From Paenibacillus allorhizosphaerae (lineage in GTDB: Bacteria > Bacillota > Bacilli > Paenibacillales > NBRC-103111): a stretch of 64,000 bases of DNA. Below the pieces are notes generated by a model that saw only the letters and a list, made by a program, of their open reading frames with translations, was not told the origin of the DNA and did not search any database. A program made the translations under genes and the position numbers. The stretch is taken from assembly GCF_910594985.1 (NCBI RefSeq), contig NZ_CAJVCE010000009.1, positions 124,001 through 188,000 of the forward strand, in the 5' to 3' direction. Shown piece after piece: positions 49,744 to 57,776 of the stretch (position 1 is the stretch's first letter; every line of letters starts with the position of its first letter).

Positions 49744-52170
49744 TTATTTGCCGTTTGGCACCAAGCGAATCATGTCGAGAACCATGGGATATGTTTTGTT
49801 CCTTGGCGATATTTCCTTCACAGTGAACGAGATGGTCTGGTTGCCTGGTTTGGCGATCGTGACGCTGCCCAGAGCAATCTCCTTGTAGCCGGGATCCCGA
49901 CTAACAGCATCGAACGGCTTGCCTGCCGGTTGTCCGTTGACGCCGGCCTGCACGAGAAACCGCTCCCGCTCTTTTCCCAGTCCCATAATCCATTGCAACA
50001 GCCGTATGAAAAAATTCGGCCGAGTTTGCGGTTCGGTAAGCTCCGCTCCGGATCCCGTCCCCGGAACGACTTGCCAACGGACGGACAGGTCATACGAACC
50101 TGGTGACGGCACGTTGAAATTCAGCGTCACCTCATCTTGCACCTTGCTTGCTTCGTAGTTCAGCACCGCCCCTTCGCTTGCGTTCGGGTCTTTGACGATG
50201 CCGGTTGTGCCGCCGGATAAAGCTGCAACTGCCAAGTCCGCCGCACGATAATTGCCCGCACTGTCGGCCGTCGTATGAAGCAGCTGCTTGCCGTCCACAA
50301 AGTACATATAGTTGAACGGATGGCTCTCGATCAAATCCAGGACGCCGTCCCCGTTCCAATCGACCGCATAAAACAGCGGCTCATGATTGGTGACCGTAAC
50401 ATATTTGGTATAGTCGTTATTCAGGATATACCGTGTCTCAAACACGGGGTGACCCGCAGAGCCGACGTTGCGGTACCAGTACAAGTTCTCTTTATCCTTC
50501 GTCGTACCGCAAAGGATATCCCATCTCCCGTCGCCGTCCCAATCGACGACTTGCAGATTCGCCCGCTTGTTGTAGCTCACCTTGATCGGATGCCCATCCA
50601 TGTCTCCGGCCTCGGTCAAAATGTTCAGATCAGTTAAACTTGACCCGTTTCTCTGGTAGACTATAATACGGTAATTTTTATCGATCATGAGCAGCTCAAG
50701 TGTCCCACCGGGATCGTTGTCCCAGTTCACCGCCGCTGGCTTCGTTCTCCATGGATTGGCCAATGGTTTCCCGCCCAGCGTGAACGGAACGGGGGCGGCA
50801 AGAACCGGGTTCGACCGGGTGCCGGTATTTTCGATAAAATACAACGACCCTTGTCCGTCCTGGGTGATGATGTCCAAATCGCCGTCTCCGTCCCAATCGA
50901 CCGCAAGCGGATTCGTATACCCGACCGCCGCTTCGAATGGTCCCCAATCATACGAGCCGCGAGGCGCATCGAAATTGAGCACGGCCCCGCCGACATGCAG
51001 CTGGACCGGATTGCGAAAGCGGTACTCGCCGTTGGTCCCCACGTTCTCGTACCAATTCACATGTCCATTCTCGTCACCGGTCAGCATATCCAGCCGGCCG
51101 TCATGATTCCAGTCGACGATTTCGGGAGTCTGAAACTGCCCGAATTTGATATCTACGTTCGTCCCGTCCGGCGTTTGGACGATGCCCTTCAATGTCCATA
51201 CCGGAGCGGACCGCGTGCCCGTGTTCTCATATAGCAGCAATCCGTCGGTGGAGCCGAGCAGCAGGTCCAAGTCTCCGTCGCCGTCGGCATCGTATACGGA
51301 CAGCGCCGTGGTAACGATCCCCGTATCCACCAGCAATGCGGGGGGAGCGAGTACCGGACTCGCGGCGGTTCCGGTATTTTCGATCCAATATACATGGCCG
51401 CGATAATCGGCGTAGACGATATCCAAATCGCCGTCGCCGTCCCAATCGACCGCTTGAATTTGAACCCGATACGGCGTATTGATGTCGGCGCCACCGGACT
51501 GTAGGATTTGGCCGGAAGCGAATGCCGGGGCATCGTCGGTTCCTATGTTTTTAAAAAACCAGATGGACCCGTACCTATACACCTGCTTCGAATTTCCGGT
51601 AACGCCGGTCCGATCAACCATGCCCAGCAGCAAATCCCGTTTGCCGTCACCATCCCAGTCGACCATCTGAATCGACGGGCTCTGGATCGTATTCCAGTTC
51701 GTATACGAGCTGAAATTCCCCGTAATTCCGCTGCCGCCCGCTTGAATCTCCCCGGTATCTTTCCAACTCGGCTTGTCGTTCGTGCCGGTATTCAAATACA
51801 GACGCAGCGTATACCGGGCAACAAAATCGACAACACCGTCGTTGTTCCAATCCACGAGGTATCCGTCCGCCACGGGAAGCCCGAGGCTTAGGCCCTGCAT
51901 GGGAAGAAGCGGAACGGCGTTCGTTCCCTGGTTCAAGTACATTTTGCCGCGGACGTACACGTCCAGCTTGCCGTCTCCGTTCCAGTCCAGCAGCTGGTGG
52001 ATAGTCGCATTCGGCTGATCGGTGCTGTACCAGTTAACCGGGCCGCTCTGGCCGAATTTGAGAATGGTGCGGGCAGCGTTCATCGCAGTCACGTTTGACC
52101 CCCCTTGCAAAGCAGCGGCGAGCACGATAAACGGCACCAACACTGCTATTATTCGTAGTTTCCATTTCAC
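49744..52170 (-). CDS. Secreted FG-GAP/VCBS repeat protein
   Basis: An 808-residue exported protein. The signal peptide (LRIIAVLVPFIVLAAALQGG) is followed by nine canonical calcium-binding FG-GAP motifs of the type DWDGDGxxD (for example LLDWNGDGKLDVY, AVDWDGDGDLDIV, VYDADGDGDLDLL, VVDWDGDGRWDIL) plus one degenerate copy. They suggest one or two seven-bladed propellers. A C-terminal beta-sandwich (about 665-808, VTLNFNVPSPGSYDLSVRWQ) looks like a carbohydrate-binding module. The GTG at 52170 has GGGGG 8 nt upstream. No catalytic motif is visible, although similar repeats occur in family 11 polysaccharide lyases. Probably binds or cleaves the operon's polysaccharide substrate. Confidence 0.8.
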   Translation of the reverse strand: MKWKLRIIAVLVPFIVLAAALQGGSNVTAMNAARTILKFGQSGPVNWYSTDQPNATIHQLLDWNGDGKLDVYVRGKMYLNQGTNAVPLLPMQGLSLGLPVADGYLVDWNNDGVVDFVARYTLRLYLNTGTNDKPSWKDTGEIQAGGSGITGNFSSYTNWNTIQSPSIQMVDWDGDGKRDLLLGMVDRTGVTGNSKQVYRYGSIWFFKNIGTDDAPAFASGQILQSGGADINTPYRVQIQAVDWDGDGDLDIVYADYRGHVYWIENTGTAASPVLAPPALLVDTGIVTTALSVYDADGDGDLDLLLGSTDGLLLYENTGTRSAPVWTLKGIVQTPDGTNVDIKFGQFQTPEIVDWNHDGRLDMLTGDENGHVNWYENVGTNGEYRFRNPVQLHVGGAVLNFDAPRGSYDWGPFEAAVGYTNPLAVDWDGDGDLDIITQDGQGSLYFIENTGTRSNPVLAAPVPFTLGGKPLANPWRTKPAAVNWDNDPGGTLELLMIDKNYRIIVYQRNGSSLTDLNILTEAGDMDGHPIKVSYNKRANLQVVDWDGDGRWDILCGTTKDKENLYWYRNVGSAGHPVFETRYILNNDYTKYVTVTNHEPLFYAVDWNGDGVLDLIESHPFNYMYFVDGKQLLHTTADSAGNYRAADLAVAALSGGTTGIVKDPNASEGAVLNYEASKVQDEVTLNFNVPSPGSYDLSVRWQVVPGTGSGAELTEPQTRPNFFIRLLQWIMGLGKERERFLVQAGVNGQPAGKPFDAVSRDPGYKEIALGSVTIAKPGNQTISFTVKEISPRNKTYPMVLDMIRLVPNGK

Positions 52171-52251
52171 TCGCGTTACCCCCATGTTCAGCAGCGCTAC
52201 AGCGCAGAACGCCGGGACTGCCTTGGAACTCCGGCGATCAGCCCTGCTTCT

Positions 52252-53154
52252 TCACGCCAACTCCACGCCGCCGCTGCGCATTAAAGCCGCCAAGCTGGCA
52301 AGTCCCGTCTCGCTCAATTTGTCCAGAGGATAATGCGGCTGCCCTTCGCCGAAGCCGAGCAGCTGCGGGGCCGCTTTCAGGACGGACAGCGAATAGCCTT
52401 CCATCGTAAGCGACTCCTCCAGCCTCACGACAAAATCTTGAACCTCGTACGCCTCCTCCAGCCTTCCGGACTTGACCGCTTCATACAGTCGCACCATCTG
52501 CCGGGGAATCATATTGGCGACGCCCGGAATGAGTCCCGCCGCGCCCATTTGCAAGCTGATAACGCTGAGCACCTGCACCCCTTGAAGCACGGAGAAATGC
52601 TCCATATGACGAGTGAGCCGGATCGTCTTCTGGAACTGGGGCATGTTGCCCGAGCTGTCTTTGAAAGCGACGACGCCCGGGAATTGGGCAATCTCGTACA
52701 CCGTCTCGGCGTCAATCGGGTTGCCCGTATATGCCGGTACGTTATAAATGACAATCGGCAGCTCCGTTGCTTCCCGGATGGCCGCAAAATGCTTCACAAT
52801 CTCCTTCGGCTTGACGCGAAAAAAATAAGGCGAGACGGCGACGACCGCGTCAGCTCCGATCTCTTCCGCTTCCTTGACCAGCTCCAGCACTCTCGCCGTG
52901 CTCGTCTCCATCACCCCAACCAGCAGCGGCGACTTGCCCTTGCACTCCTCGCGAACCGCGAGCAAGCCGCGCAGCCGCTGTTCCCGCGTCAGCATCGGAG
53001 ACTCCGCCGCCGTGCCCATGGCGAATATGCCGTCCACGTGGCAGGACTGCATATAGCGTACGAGCCCTCGGAGCGCCTCTTCATCTACGCTGTAATCGCT
53101 TTTCATCGGTGTTATCACCGGTGGGATGACACCGGTAAGCTTTGGTAATACCAT
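52252..53154 (-). CDS. DapA/NanA-family pyruvate aldolase (dihydrodipicolinate synthase-like)
   Basis: A 300-residue TIM-barrel class I aldolase. The Schiff-base lysine is Lys165 (GVVAFKDSSGN) and the active-site tyrosine Tyr137 (VIYNVPAYTGN). The substrate loop reads GTAAESPML instead of GTTGE, so the Thr pair needed by true dihydrodipicolinate synthase is replaced by Ala-Ala. This points to another substrate, such as N-acetylneuraminate or a 2-keto-3-deoxy sugar acid. The ATG at 53154 has GGGAG upstream. Operon context (sialidase-like enzyme, binding protein, isomerase) supports a sugar-acid lyase, not lysine synthesis. Confidence 0.88.
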   Translation of the reverse strand: MVLPKLTGVIPPVITPMKSDYSVDEEALRGLVRYMQSCHVDGIFAMGTAAESPMLTREQRLRGLLAVREECKGKSPLLVGVMETSTARVLELVKEAEEIGADAVVAVSPYFFRVKPKEIVKHFAAIREATELPIVIYNVPAYTGNPIDAETVYEIAQFPGVVAFKDSSGNMPQFQKTIRLTRHMEHFSVLQGVQVLSVISLQMGAAGLIPGVANMIPRQMVRLYEAVKSGRLEEAYEVQDFVVRLEESLTMEGYSLSVLKAAPQLLGFGEGQPHYPLDKLSETGLASLAALMRSGGVELA

Positions 53155-53174
53155 GATCGTTTCTCTCCCTCTCA

Positions 53175-54302
53175 TCAAATGTAATTTTCTGTATTCGTAC
53201 GGACCAACCAATCGAACGACATACGCACCAACACGACCTCTTTCGCAAATCCGGGCGACAGCTCGTAAGCGCCCGCTCCGATCAGCACCACGATCGAGTC
53301 AGGCATGACCGCAACATCCGAATAATTGCACGGCCCGCGAAAGACGTCCTTTTGCGTCGTCCAGCTCGCGCCTTCGTCATAGCTGATCGAAACTTCCAAA
53401 GCATTATCGGGATCAGGACGTTTGCCCTTAATCGTGCTGTACAACCAGACCGGCGCACCCGATGCCGGCTCTTGTCCGCTCCAGCTCGCAAGGCCGGAAT
53501 CGCAGCCCCAACGGGCAGGGAACGCCGTGTCGGAGTATGGCTGTGACCAGGTGAGCCCCCGATCGCTGCTGACGCTGATGACCCGGTGCCGCAAGCCGTT
53601 CACCCGGGCGTTCAACAGCAGTGCCCCGCTCTCCAGCTCTACAAGGCGCGACTCGTTATTACCGAGCTCCGGCACGAGTGGAACAACCCCTCCCGCCTGC
53701 CATGTAGCGCCATGGTTGTCGCTGTATAGGACGCCGTTGCCGTAACATCTTTCCGCCGCAGGGAGCGCAATGTCTTTGCGTGCCCAATATTGCAGTACCA
53801 GCCGGCCGTCACGCAGCTGCAAACCGTGTCCGGGCCCGGGCAAAAACAGCGTCCACCCGTAACGGTTACTCTGCTGCAAGAGACCGGTAACCTCCGTCCG
53901 TTCCGACCATGTGAGGCCGTCATCAGAGCTAACCTTGAAAAACATCCGCGTCGACACGTTATGCGCGTTCAGCGCGTAGAAGACAAACAGCTTGCCCGTG
54001 ACGCGGTCCGACAGCGCAGTAGGATTCGCCCAGCATTCGCCGTCCTCGCTCATCTCGATCCGCTGTGCCGCTTCCCATGTGGCTCCGCCGTCCGTGCTTC
54101 GCTTCAGCACAAGATGATGCGGGCCGTGATCGGCGTAATGGATTCTCGCTTCCGCGAAAGCGAGAATCGTGCCTTTCATGCTCACGGCGAGGCCGAACAC
54201 CATATGCGTCATCACGTCCCCTTCCCCGGGTGCCCAAACGGTCGTTTGCGCATAAGGGGGAACCGTTTCGCGCAGCTTGTTCATGGGCATCAGCTCCTTC
54301 AT
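53175..54302 (-). CDS. BNR-repeat sialidase-like protein
   Basis: A 375-residue six-bladed-propeller protein of the exo-sialidase (GH33-like) superfamily. Five Asp-boxes are visible: STDGGATW, SSDDGLTW, SDNHGATW, SSDRGLTW and SYDEGASW. The N-terminal KGTILAFAEARIHYAD corresponds to the family's FAEGR-type arginine motif. There is no signal peptide, so a cytoplasmic role is likely, unlike classical secreted sialidases. The ATG at 54302 overlaps the binding-protein stop; an internal ATG at 54284 with AAGGAG 9 nt upstream is an alternative. Sialidase activity itself is unproven; this family also holds other sugar-acid hydrolases and lyases. Confidence 0.8.
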   Translation of the reverse strand: MKELMPMNKLRETVPPYAQTTVWAPGEGDVMTHMVFGLAVSMKGTILAFAEARIHYADHGPHHLVLKRSTDGGATWEAAQRIEMSEDGECWANPTALSDRVTGKLFVFYALNAHNVSTRMFFKVSSDDGLTWSERTEVTGLLQQSNRYGWTLFLPGPGHGLQLRDGRLVLQYWARKDIALPAAERCYGNGVLYSDNHGATWQAGGVVPLVPELGNNESRLVELESGALLLNARVNGLRHRVISVSSDRGLTWSQPYSDTAFPARWGCDSGLASWSGQEPASGAPVWLYSTIKGKRPDPDNALEVSISYDEGASWTTQKDVFRGPCNYSDVAVMPDSIVVLIGAGAYELSPGFAKEVVLVRMSFDWLVRTNTENYI

Positions 54303-55609
54303 TTGGCGGCCGCCTTCATCTCGGCCACTTTTTTGTCGATCGCTTCGTCCAGCTCGCGCAGAATCGTGTTGTTGTCTTTTTTGCCCTCTACGATTTCGTT
54401 AAACTTGGCTCTCACCAAAGAATCGACCGAACTATCGAAGTAAGGGCTTACATGTGGGTCCGATTGTTTATGCTTGAAAATCGCCTGCAAGTTTTTGTCC
54501 TTCAGCTCGGGCGAGTTGGCGCCGAACTGCTTTTGAATGTCCGCACTTTTCAACACGGTTGGAAAGCCCGCGCGGTTCAGCTGCGTCTGCACCTCATCGG
54601 AGTTTAGAAATGTAATAAGTTTGAACGCTTCGTCCGGATATTTGCTCGTCGGTGTAATGCCGAGATACGTGTAGTTCGCATACGGATCGACGCCGGGCGC
54701 CTCAGGGTAAGTCGGAACGGTCACAATATCCCATGCCAATTGCGGATATTGCTTGGTCGCAGTGATCATCGTGCTCGGGTTGATGACGACCATCGCGAGC
54801 GTTTCTTTGAAGAACGGTTCCATCACTTTGGCAATCGTACCCGGGATCGGCACGTTATTGCCGGGGATGCTGTAAAGCTGCTTGAACATCTCCGCAGGAC
54901 GCGACCATGCGGACATATTCGCTTTTCCATTCTTATCGATCACCGCCACATTCAGTTGCGAGGCGATCATATTGTAAAATTGCAAATCCATGCCGCGGTA
55001 CTGAACGCCGTTCTCCAGACGGGTCATGCGTGCGGCCAGCTTGATCGCTTCGTCCCACGTCATGTCATCCTTCGGCACCGGCACGGCAAATTTATCGAAC
55101 AACTGCTTGTTGTACAGCAGCGAGTGCCCTACTTTGGACGTCGGCAAGCCGTACAGCTGGCCTTGTGGCCCAAAGCCGCGCATGCTTTGAATCAAGCCGG
55201 GGTCATATCGTTCCAGATCCACATTGTATTTCTTGATCAGCGGTGTCAAATCCATCTCCATCTTCACCGGGAGCACATTAAATATCATAAAATTTTTCGT
55301 CTGCCTGATGATATCCGGCGGATTGCCGGCTGCGATCAGCTTCTCCAGGCTCAGTTCCTGTGAGGCGATCCGCTCCAGCGTCACATTCGGAAACTTTTTC
55401 TTAATCGGATCGGCCGTCGTCTCCTTGAAAATTTGCTCGTTGTCGCCGGTCCATACTTTGAGCGTCAGCGGCTCCGAACTGGATAGCCGGTCCGGCTTTT
55501 CTTCTTTTGGTGCCGGCTTCGCTTCCTTTCCGCCGCTGTCCTGACTGCACGCCGACATAAACACAGCCAAAACGCAAATGGACATATAGGCGACCGCTTT
55601 GTTAAACAT
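54299..55609 (-). CDS. Sugar-type extracellular solute-binding lipoprotein
   Basis: A 436-residue ABC binding protein (SBP family 1). Lipobox VFMSACSQ with Cys21. Binding-fold landmarks are LTLKVWTGDNEQIFKE, GQLYGLPTSKVGHSLLYNKQ and YTYLGITPTSKYPDEAFKLI. First gene of the IclR-linked operon, with GGAGGGG before the ATG. No permease gene is in this operon, so it may use the permeases encoded at 62-63.8 kb or others outside the window. It is an intact relative of the broken gene at 29.5 kb. Confidence 0.9.
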   Translation of the reverse strand: MFNKAVAYMSICVLAVFMSACSQDSGGKEAKPAPKEEKPDRLSSSEPLTLKVWTGDNEQIFKETTADPIKKKFPNVTLERIASQELSLEKLIAAGNPPDIIRQTKNFMIFNVLPVKMEMDLTPLIKKYNVDLERYDPGLIQSMRGFGPQGQLYGLPTSKVGHSLLYNKQLFDKFAVPVPKDDMTWDEAIKLAARMTRLENGVQYRGMDLQFYNMIASQLNVAVIDKNGKANMSAWSRPAEMFKQLYSIPGNNVPIPGTIAKVMEPFFKETLAMVVINPSTMITATKQYPQLAWDIVTVPTYPEAPGVDPYANYTYLGITPTSKYPDEAFKLITFLNSDEVQTQLNRAGFPTVLKSADIQKQFGANSPELKDKNLQAIFKHKQSDPHVSPYFDSSVDSLVRAKFNEIVEGKKDNNTILRELDEAIDKKVAEMKAAAK

Positions 55610-55721
55610 TCACATAACCCCTCCTGTTGATCCGTTAAAAGATCGATTATCTTCTTTTTTGGAATGACTTATCCGACCGTTTCTTGCTTGCTAAGATACA
55701 TAATGGATGTCCATCGTGTGA

Positions 55722-55735
55722 TGTAAGCGCTTAAA
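55722..55735 (+). promoter_or_regulatory. cre (CcpA-binding) site upstream of the catabolic operon
   Basis: TGTAAGCGCTTAAA matches 13 of 14 positions of TGWAARCGYTWNCW. It lies about 115 bp before the binding-protein start codon and downstream of the operator region, where CcpA binding would block elongation. Confidence 0.65.
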
Positions 55736-55793
55736 TTCTCGTGAAACTAAAATTTCATTCATTTCTTACCCCCCCCATATCTTATGAACTCTC

Positions 55794-55821
55794 ATAATAT
55801 GAGATATAATCTCATTATTAT
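55794..55821. promoter_or_regulatory. Putative IclR-family operator before the catabolic operon
   Basis: Near-perfect palindrome with core TGAGAT-ATA-ATCTCA and ATAAT/ATTAT flanks. Its left 20 bases match the element at the iclR start site (56690-56716) as ATAATATGRGAT-NN-AATYTC. It lies about 185 bp upstream of the binding-protein gene in an AT-rich promoter-like region. Confidence 0.65.
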
Positions 55822-55831
55822 TTCATATAAT

Positions 55832-55867
55832 AAACTGCACCTATAATAAAATGTTCCGGTGCAGTTT
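55832..55867 (-). terminator. Terminator of the iclR gene
   Basis: Perfect 10-bp stem AAACTGCACC / GGTGCAGTTT with a 16-nt loop, 14 bp beyond the iclR stop codon, followed by an AT-rich run. Confidence 0.75.
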
Positions 55868-55881
55868 GTTACGCTTACCAC

Positions 55882-56655
55882 TTACAGATGATTGCCCAAC
55901 TTGGCCGATATATTATGAACGGCGGGCAGCAGCTCGCGGACAATGCGTTCTTCGTTTTCCTTGGTAAAGTCATGCGCAGGGCAAGATACGCTGATCGCAG
56001 CCACGACTTCATTGCGGTGATCCCGAATCGGGGCCGCTACGCAGCAGCTGATCATGGAATGCTCCTGCCGGTCCACGGCGTACCCGTTAAGCTGGACTTT
56101 CGTGAGCTCTTGCAAATACGCCTCCGTATTGGTGATCGTATTTGGCGTCCTGGCCGCCATCTCGCTTTGCAGCAGGATGCGTTCCACCTCTTCGTGCGGC
56201 TTCCAAGCGGTCAACGCTTTACCCAGTGCCGTACTGTAGATCGCTACTTTCCTGCCAATCGGTGCGCGGCTAATGACCGAACCGACGCCTTCCAAGCTTT
56301 CGATATAGACGACTTCACCTTCGGACAGCACGGCCAAATGCGTCGTTTCGCCCAAGCTGTGGACGAGCCGCTTTAATTCTTGCGCCGCTACCTCATTAAG
56401 CCGTCTGCTCTTAAATAAGTAGCCTTGCAGTTGAAGCACTTTGATGCCCAGAAAATACTTTTTGCTATCCGGCTCCTGCTCCACATAGCCTCGATGCTCA
56501 AGCAGCGAAACGAGCCGATGCGCGGTGGACAGATTCAGCTTCTGTTTCTCGGCCAAATCCTTAATGCGTATTCCGTTCTCGCAGCCTGCGATCGTCTCGA
56601 GCAAATTCAATGCCCGCTCTACCGATTGTACGGAGTAGATTGATTTTTCAGCCAT
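55882..56655 (-). CDS. IclR-family transcriptional regulator
   Basis: A 257-residue regulator. The winged-helix domain (about 5-65) has SVERALNLLETIA, IRIKDLAEKQKLNLSTAHRL and LLEHRGYVEQEPD. The IclR effector domain (about 80-250) has THLAVLSEGEVVYIESLEGV and VDRQEHSMISCCVAAPIRDH. The ATG at 56655 has GAGG 8 nt upstream. The longer frame from 56691 has no site and starts inside the operator. IclR proteins typically sense a catabolic intermediate. It probably controls itself and the operon that follows, since both carry the same palindrome. Confidence 0.88.
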   Translation of the reverse strand: MAEKSIYSVQSVERALNLLETIAGCENGIRIKDLAEKQKLNLSTAHRLVSLLEHRGYVEQEPDSKKYFLGIKVLQLQGYLFKSRRLNEVAAQELKRLVHSLGETTHLAVLSEGEVVYIESLEGVGSVISRAPIGRKVAIYSTALGKALTAWKPHEEVERILLQSEMAARTPNTITNTEAYLQELTKVQLNGYAVDRQEHSMISCCVAAPIRDHRNEVVAAISVSCPAHDFTKENEERIVRELLPAVHNISAKLGNHL

Positions 56656-56689
56656 TGTCGTATCCTCATTACTTTCTTGATTTTCTTTC

Positions 56690-56716
56690 ATAATATGGGA
56701 TTGAATTTCGTATTAT
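56690..56716. promoter_or_regulatory. Putative IclR autoregulatory operator
   Basis: Imperfect palindrome with ATAATA/TATTAT outer arms and GGAT/ATTTC-type inner arms (about 11 of 15 paired). It lies at and just downstream of the predicted transcription start of iclR, and shares 20-base core similarity with 55794-55821. Confidence 0.6.
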
Positions 56717-56722
56717 AGTTTA

Positions 56723-56751
56723 ATTCTAAGATGCATGCCATATTCTGTCAA
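56723..56751 (-). promoter_or_regulatory. iclR promoter
   Basis: Minus-strand −35 TTGACA (56746-56751), 17-bp spacer, −10 TAGAAT (56723-56728). The predicted start of transcription falls at the edge of the palindrome 56690-56716. Confidence 0.7.
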
Positions 56752-56831
56752 GCAGAAATAGCTGCATCCTATGCGGAAATGTACTGGGGTTGTTAGCTCG
56801 AGCAATCCGCGGCCGTCCTGCGAAACGAAAT

Positions 56832-56864
56832 AGCCAGTCGCCCATTGAATTTTGGCTACTGGCT
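56832..56864 (-). terminator. Possible terminator after the PhyH-family gene
   Basis: Arms AGCCAGT and ACTGGCT with inner GCC/GGC pairs and an 11-nt loop. It is followed on the minus strand by ATTTCGTTTCG, a weak T-tract. It lies about 90 bp beyond the stop codon at 56955. Confidence 0.5.
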
Positions 56865-56954
56865 GCTTGGATCGTTACATTGATCTCTGTCTCATGATCG
56901 AGGGTCAACCCCGGACGGTCTTACCACTCCGAATCCTCGTCTTACTGCAAACGC

Positions 56955-57707
56955 TCACTTGATCATCTCGCGGATCCCCGGCCAATGAAGCCATATATCG
57001 GTCATCGGCGCTTTCCAGTCTTGGTCGTGATCGACGTGCTTCACGCGAAAAAAAATCGCATACCTTGGGAAAGGCGAAACGTTAGGTGCCACGCCGTGAG
57101 CCAGTTGGTAGTGGACGAGAAAGACGTCCCCCGGCTCCCCTGTCGTTTGTACCGGCTGGGGCAGTTCCACTTTCGGCATGCCGTTCAGCAGCGATTCCGC
57201 GCCGTGCTCGCGGAAGTAATTCTCATAGATGCGATGCGTCCCAGGCCATACCGTGAAATTGCCGGCATATGGAGTGCGGACCGGACTTAGCAGCACGCCG
57301 ACAAGCATCGTAAAATTGCTGATCTTCCCTTCGGGAACCCCGTTCGTCGGCGTATACATCCCATCAAGGTGGCAGTGCGGCTGGCCCGGCGGATCCTGCA
57401 GCGACGGAAAGCGCAGGGCGATTTGCCCGCGCCCCACCGGACGCGCCGCCCCCTCGCCGAGCAAACATTGCACCATATCCGCCACCGGCGTCTTGTTGTA
57501 CAAGTCCGAAATAACGGAATCTCCTTGCAGCTCCGGGCAAAACGATTGGGAACGAAAGATCGGCATGTCGCTGACATTCATCCCTTGCCCGACGGAATGG
57601 TTAATATGGCGCATCGCATCGTCGACCATCGCTTTGGGGATCACGCCCGGCACATGGATATATCCGTTTTGCAGCATGGATTGCTTTTGTTCATAGGCAA
57701 GTTTCAT
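56955..57707 (-). CDS. Phytanoyl-CoA dioxygenase (PhyH) family protein
   Basis: A 250-residue Fe(II)/2-oxoglutarate dioxygenase. The metal triad is visible as His113-x-Asp115 (PHCHLDGMYTP) and His203 (YQLAHGVAPN), with a likely 2-oxoglutarate-binding Arg in PRYAIFFR. Relatives in Paenibacillus sugar clusters are common but their substrates are mostly unknown. The gene follows the binding-protein gene of the LplABC-type transporter by 70 bp on the same strand and precedes iclR. It may oxidise an imported sugar derivative or a natural-product-like ligand. Confidence 0.85.
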   Translation of the reverse strand: MKLAYEQKQSMLQNGYIHVPGVIPKAMVDDAMRHINHSVGQGMNVSDMPIFRSQSFCPELQGDSVISDLYNKTPVADMVQCLLGEGAARPVGRGQIALRFPSLQDPPGQPHCHLDGMYTPTNGVPEGKISNFTMLVGVLLSPVRTPYAGNFTVWPGTHRIYENYFREHGAESLLNGMPKVELPQPVQTTGEPGDVFLVHYQLAHGVAPNVSPFPRYAIFFRVKHVDHDQDWKAPMTDIWLHWPGIREMIK

Positions 57708-57776
57708 CTTCTACCTCCCGCATCATGTCCTCTATCGAATGCATACGCGGCAGCGATTCAAAACATTCGGGAATCG

